NCBI GenBank assembly: GCA_027596945.1
Contig: JADGJH010001396.1
Coordinates: forward strand, 1-10,230
Source: Physocladia obscura
Taxonomy: Eukaryota > Chytridiomycota > Chytridiomycetes > Chytridiales > Chytriomycetaceae
Direction of reading: 5' to 3'
Length of the DNA: 10,230 nucleotides
This document shows positions 7,667 through 10,230 of this stretch, in pieces. The notes under the pieces were generated by a model. The model was not told the origin of the DNA. It searched no databases and saw nothing but the letters and a program-made list of their open reading frames with translations. Made by a program: the position numbers and the translations under genes. Numbering within the stretch: the stretch's first letter is position 1; each line of letters starts with the position of its first letter.

Positions 7667-8090
7667 TTGTTCTTAGCTCAAATCAATGTCATTATCCAGA
7701 AACTTGCTGGAATCAGCACAAAAATGGAGGACAAGTCAATTATCTTCAAGATCCTGTTTTCACTTCCACCTGAACTTAATAGTGTTTGCCAGTCTATCAT
7801 TGTCCAAAGAAAACTCCCAACCAAAGATAATCTTCTCAAACAAGTTTGCAAGGAAGCTTGCCACCTAATTTGCAACAAAGATGTCCAAATGAAATCTGAA
7901 GTAAATGCAAAGCACTGAACACCAACAAAGAGTCAAAACCACAGAAGAAATGCAACATATATGGCAAAAAAAAAAGATATGACAAGACACAGTGCTTCAG
8001 AGTCATCCCATGCCCTGCCAGCAAAAAACTTGGTCATGAAAAGAGTGCCAGAATTCATCAAAAAAAAAAAAAGAAAGAAGGGTGGTCATG
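7667..8090 (+). pseudogene. copia gag remnant with degenerate zinc knuckle
   Basis: An open stretch (7667-7918) carries the conserved core of copia Gag: INVIIQKLAGI, then KILFSLPPELNSV, matching the typical kLLxSLPxxYxxv region. There is no ATG at its beginning and an upstream in-frame stop, so the 5' part is lost. At TGA 7916-7918 the similarity moves to another frame, in which Cys 7951 begins a CCHC-like knuckle reading C-N-I-Y-G-K-K-K-R-Y-D-K-T-Q-C. The second Cys and the His of C-x2-C-x4-H-x4-C are both replaced by Tyr, so the knuckle is broken. Long A runs follow near 8060-8073. Not functional. Confidence 0.75.
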
Positions 8091-8481
8091 CTAATATAAA
8101 AAAATAAAGTCTTTAGTGATATCCCATTTTATTACCCTTCCACAATACTACAATTACTTCTCACAATGCTTCAAACAATACTACTTATACCAGTCAAAAT
8201 ACTGATGGTAATAATCATTCTGTTAGCAAATATGGTAACCAATCAAATTAAGGCAGTCAACATCAGACCACAATCCATACCTGCCAGCTCAAGCACAAGA
8301 ATTTGCATTGTAAATGGAAAGACCTTAGTGTCATGTAACAGATCCTGTCCAAAAAGGCAAAAATGGAACAGAGTCAATATCAGAGCTCCCCACTGGAATG
8401 TGATATACAAACTTCAGTTCTAACTATAATACTCTACCCAGCAATGCTCATATTAAAAACAGCAAATGCACTACAAAAAGA
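8091..8481. other. Internal copia region of low coding quality
   Basis: Between the knuckle and the integrase end, one frame gives an Asn/Ser/Thr-rich stretch around 8150-8240 typical of low-complexity linkers after a zinc knuckle. After that, stops interrupt all plausible frames. I find no protease motif and no integrase His-His-Cys-Cys or catalytic motifs. Confidence 0.45.
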
Positions 8482-8721
8482 GTGGAAGAAACACTGGTTT
8501 ACAAACAGAAGAAAACAGAAAAGCCAGAATACTATTTAATATGGTGCTGGAAATATATTGGGGCCATAGTACTATTCCTGAAATGGACAAACCTAACAAA
8601 ATATGATAATAGAAAAGGATGCTATCAGATATTAGTAAATGGAAAAATTATTTATGCAGTTGATGTGACCTTTTTTGAAGACAAGTTCAATCTTTCAAAA
8701 TGGTCAAAGAAAAATGACTAA
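8482..8721 (+). pseudogene. Remnant of the copia integrase C-terminal end
   Basis: This 79-codon open stretch ends with GCYQILVNGKIIYAVDVTFF. The pattern matches the copia segment after the integrase core, where G-Y-R-I/L...-K-I-I-x-S-R-D-V-x-F-x-E is usual. The preceding LIWCWKYIGAIV fits a decayed version of the LRVFGCxAYVH element. Several conserved positions are altered (for example the Arg before Asp-Val is lost). The ATG here is incidental. Confidence 0.6.
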
Positions 8722-9335
8722 GACATGGACTGGTCCGGCAAAGATGAAGAGGTCATAAAAAGCTTGAGACAAGCAGAAAATACAGAATCAATGGCGTTAC
8801 CAACACCACACCAACAAAGGTTGATGAAACATCTGAATCTACTGCAACACCACCACAATTAACAGTTATCACACCACATGCTTGCTTACCATCAACTCCC
8901 AAAGCAAACCACACTAAAAACTATACAAACCTACAACAACTGAGAACACTAGCTTTGGATGTCAAAGATCATAGGGAAATTAACAAAATGGATCCTCAAC
9001 AATATGAACATGTTGAATCCTGCACCTGTAAATTCTTTTCAAATTGTTTACATGGGGCTTGTGATAATTTTAGTAAAGACTTGCTATTATTCCGAAAATG
9101 GAACACTAAATAAAAACCCCATACTTGTACCTCATGTAAACTATTCTATATTAATTTAATTTAAAGTTGGAAGTTAAAATTCTTCCATCTCCATTGCACA
9201 ATTACTTGATCATGTGCCTGTCAAATAAACAATTTTCTTCCAATTACACCAATAAATATAAACTGTTTAGTTTATCATTTAATATTGTGCATTCAGTTTG
9301 TATATCTACATATAATTTCATTATATTTAACAGAG
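8722..9335 (+). other. copia linker region followed by unexplained AT-rich sequence
   Basis: From about 8793 one frame stays open to about 9112. Its first half is Thr/Pro-rich (VTNTTPTKVDETSE, then LPSTPKANHTK), like the variable linker between copia integrase and reverse transcriptase. From about 9020 to 9335 the DNA becomes more AT-rich and the copia-like character is lost, returning at 9336. That part may be a later insertion or simply decayed. I see no clear target duplication. Confidence 0.45.
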
Positions 9336-9845
9336 CGCATCTTGGTCAAGAAGAAACCCAAACCCACAATATGACACTCTCGACAATGATGGCAATGAAA
9401 GTGATTTTATTGAGGCAGTTAACTTTGACACACTGGAAATACTACCTGGATCATTCCAAGCTGCTTGATCTGCTATTTGAGACAAGTTCAAAACACATGA
9501 ACTGGAACCTGAGCCAAAATCATTCTCAAGTAGGCAACAACAGGGTTGTTTGGCAAAGAATGGCAGAATGCAACAAATGGAGAGATGAAATCCATCTGTG
9601 ATAATGAAATTACATGCTGGTCAAACTTCCACATAAAAGAAAAGCCATTCAAGTAAAATGGGTCTTCAAACATAAATTCAATGGACTTGGATTGCTTGCA
9701 AGGCAAAAAGCAAGATTAATTGCAAAAGGTTTTAGACAAGTGGAAGGAATTTATTACTGGGAAACATTTGCACCAACTGCTAAATTCTCATAAATTAGGA
9801 CAATTATGGTGCTTGGAGAACAAAAACAGTGGTGTTGATATTCCA
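9336..9845 (+). pseudogene. copia reverse-transcriptase (RVT_2) N-terminal remnant
   Basis: Around 9500-9595, in one frame, EWQNATNGEMKSI matches the copia E-W-x-x-A-M-x-x-E-x-x-S-L/I start of the RT region. After a frame change near 9600 comes LPHKRKAIQVKWVFKHKFN, matching LPxGxKPIxxKWVFKxKxN. Then KARLIAKGFRQVEGIYYWET and FAPTAKFS match the family's KARLVAKGFxQxxGxDYxETFAPV block. A TAA at about 9791-9793 and a TGA at about 9836-9838 break the frame. The similarity ends near 9845, before the palm motifs with the catalytic aspartates. Upstream, 9336-9470 reads as acidic linker (DTLDNDGNESDFIEA). Confidence 0.8.
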
Positions 9846-9976
9846 GTAAGTTTATCAAAAGCTTGATAGTAGACTTTAAGTTTGAGTGTTGAGAGAGTTT
9901 TTTATTTGTTAAGATTCTACACAAAAAAAGGAAATCCAGTTTTTTGTACTTGAGATGCCTCTGAATTTGAAATAAT

Positions 9977-10021
9977 ATTTCAAATACATACATTTCAAAT
10001 GCATCTATTTCAAATAAATCA
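9977..10021 (+). repeat. Three tandem copies of a 15-bp unit
   Basis: ATTTCAAATACATAC (9977-9991), ATTTCAAATGCATCT (9992-10006) and ATTTCAAATAAATCA (10007-10021) are head to tail. The first nine bases are identical and the last six vary. An inverted half-unit, ATTTGAAAT (9965-9973), lies just before the array. Confidence 0.9.
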
Positions 10022-10190
10022 GTATAAAGGCATCTTTGAGTTTTTCTTTTCAATGAACACCTGTTTGAGAAAATCAAACAAATATGGTTTTTCTGTCATG
10101 GCTTATAACTCAAAATTCTTGATGTTATAGTGAATGGCAGTTGGGTTTTTCAATTAGTTTGTGTTGACTTTAGACAAATCACTGTTCTGT

Positions 10191-10230
10191 TTAGTTAATA
10201 AATAGCTTAATATCTTTATTAATAAACTAA
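10191..10230. repeat. AT-rich imperfect inverted repeat at the window edge
   Basis: TTAGTTAATAAA (10191-10202) is an imperfect inverse of TTTATTAATAAACTAA (10215-10230), with four extra bases in the right arm. The composition makes chance pairing likely. Confidence 0.35.

Larger units (their letters stand above)
7660..9845 (+). mobile_element. Decayed Ty1/copia-type retroelement, fragmented and internally deleted
   Basis: Pieces of a copia polyprotein appear in the correct order on the plus strand: gag (7667), degenerate zinc knuckle (about 7948-7998), the integrase C-terminal end (about 8515-8700), Pro/Thr-rich linker (about 8793-9000), and the reverse-transcriptase N-terminal part (about 9500-9845). 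They lie in several frames with stops and frameshifts between them. The distance from the knuckle to the integrase end is only about 500 bp, far too short for protease plus the integrase catalytic core, and no DDE-type integrase or protease motif is visible. No LTRs were found, and RNase H would lie beyond the point where the similarity stops. The element cannot be autonomous. Boundaries are approximate. Confidence 0.8.
9846..10230. other. AT-rich right end, no gene seen
   Basis: The retroelement similarity stops abruptly at its left edge, at the sequence CCAGTAAGTT. The remainder is AT-rich, with a short repeat array and an inverted repeat listed separately. A minus-strand frame open across 9754-10077 overlaps the RT remnant and reads through the repeat array, so it is not taken as a gene. 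Confidence 0.4.

Noticed and set aside
8166..8423. Plus-strand open frame starting with a hydrophobic segment
   Set aside because: It sits in the decayed copia interior. The apparent membrane segment comes from reading Asn/Thr-rich codons in a shifted frame.
9754..10077. Minus-strand frame of 107 codons
   Set aside because: It runs antisense to the RT remnant and through the 15-bp repeats, which produce its repeated Phe-Glu pattern.

Overview
The window is nuclear DNA of a eukaryote, most likely a fungus, possibly an early-diverging one. The evidence is GT-AG introns of about 45 to 114 nt, AATAAA poly(A) signals, monocistronic genes in mixed orientations, a Tom22 whose membrane-anchor region is closest to fungal Tom22, and a decayed Ty1/copia retroelement. 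Some Tom22 residues (ERLW, and a Gln-rich tail) are also animal-like. A non-fungal opisthokont therefore cannot be excluded from sequence alone, and no species call is made.

Layout. (1) 1-1592, minus: an AT-rich gene of five predicted exons, running off the left edge, with a tight cysteine cluster. I do not recognise the family. (2) 1644-2048, plus: intronless, very GC-rich gene for the mitochondrial import receptor Tom22. Its ATG is only 51 bp from the predicted ATG of gene 1. (3) 2224-4057, plus: six-exon gene for the spliceosomal WD40 protein Prp46/PRL1/PLRG1, including a 72-nt intron that leaves the reading frame open and so is easily missed. (4) 4328-5854, minus, convergent with gene 3: two-exon GNAT-type acetyltransferase with a long C-terminal domain I cannot name. 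(5) 6076-7203, plus, divergent from gene 4: intronless RNA 3'-terminal phosphate cyclase, RtcA type. (6) 7204-7660: AT-rich spacer with a decayed array of about 21-22 bp units. (7) About 7660-9845, plus: a broken Ty1/copia-type element retaining gag, a degenerate zinc knuckle, the end of integrase, a Pro/Thr-rich linker and the first part of reverse transcriptase. The protease and integrase core are not visible. (8) 9846-10230: AT-rich DNA with three copies of a 15-bp unit and an AT-rich inverted repeat at the edge.

The core genes are housekeeping: Tom22 acts in mitochondrial protein import, Prp46 in pre-mRNA splicing and RtcA in RNA end processing. They share no pathway and are ordinary eukaryotic neighbours. 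The least explained items are the left-hand cysteine-cluster gene, the C-terminal half of the acetyltransferase protein, and the contrast between the GC-rich TOM22 island and its AT-rich surroundings. I see no convincing new multi-gene system.
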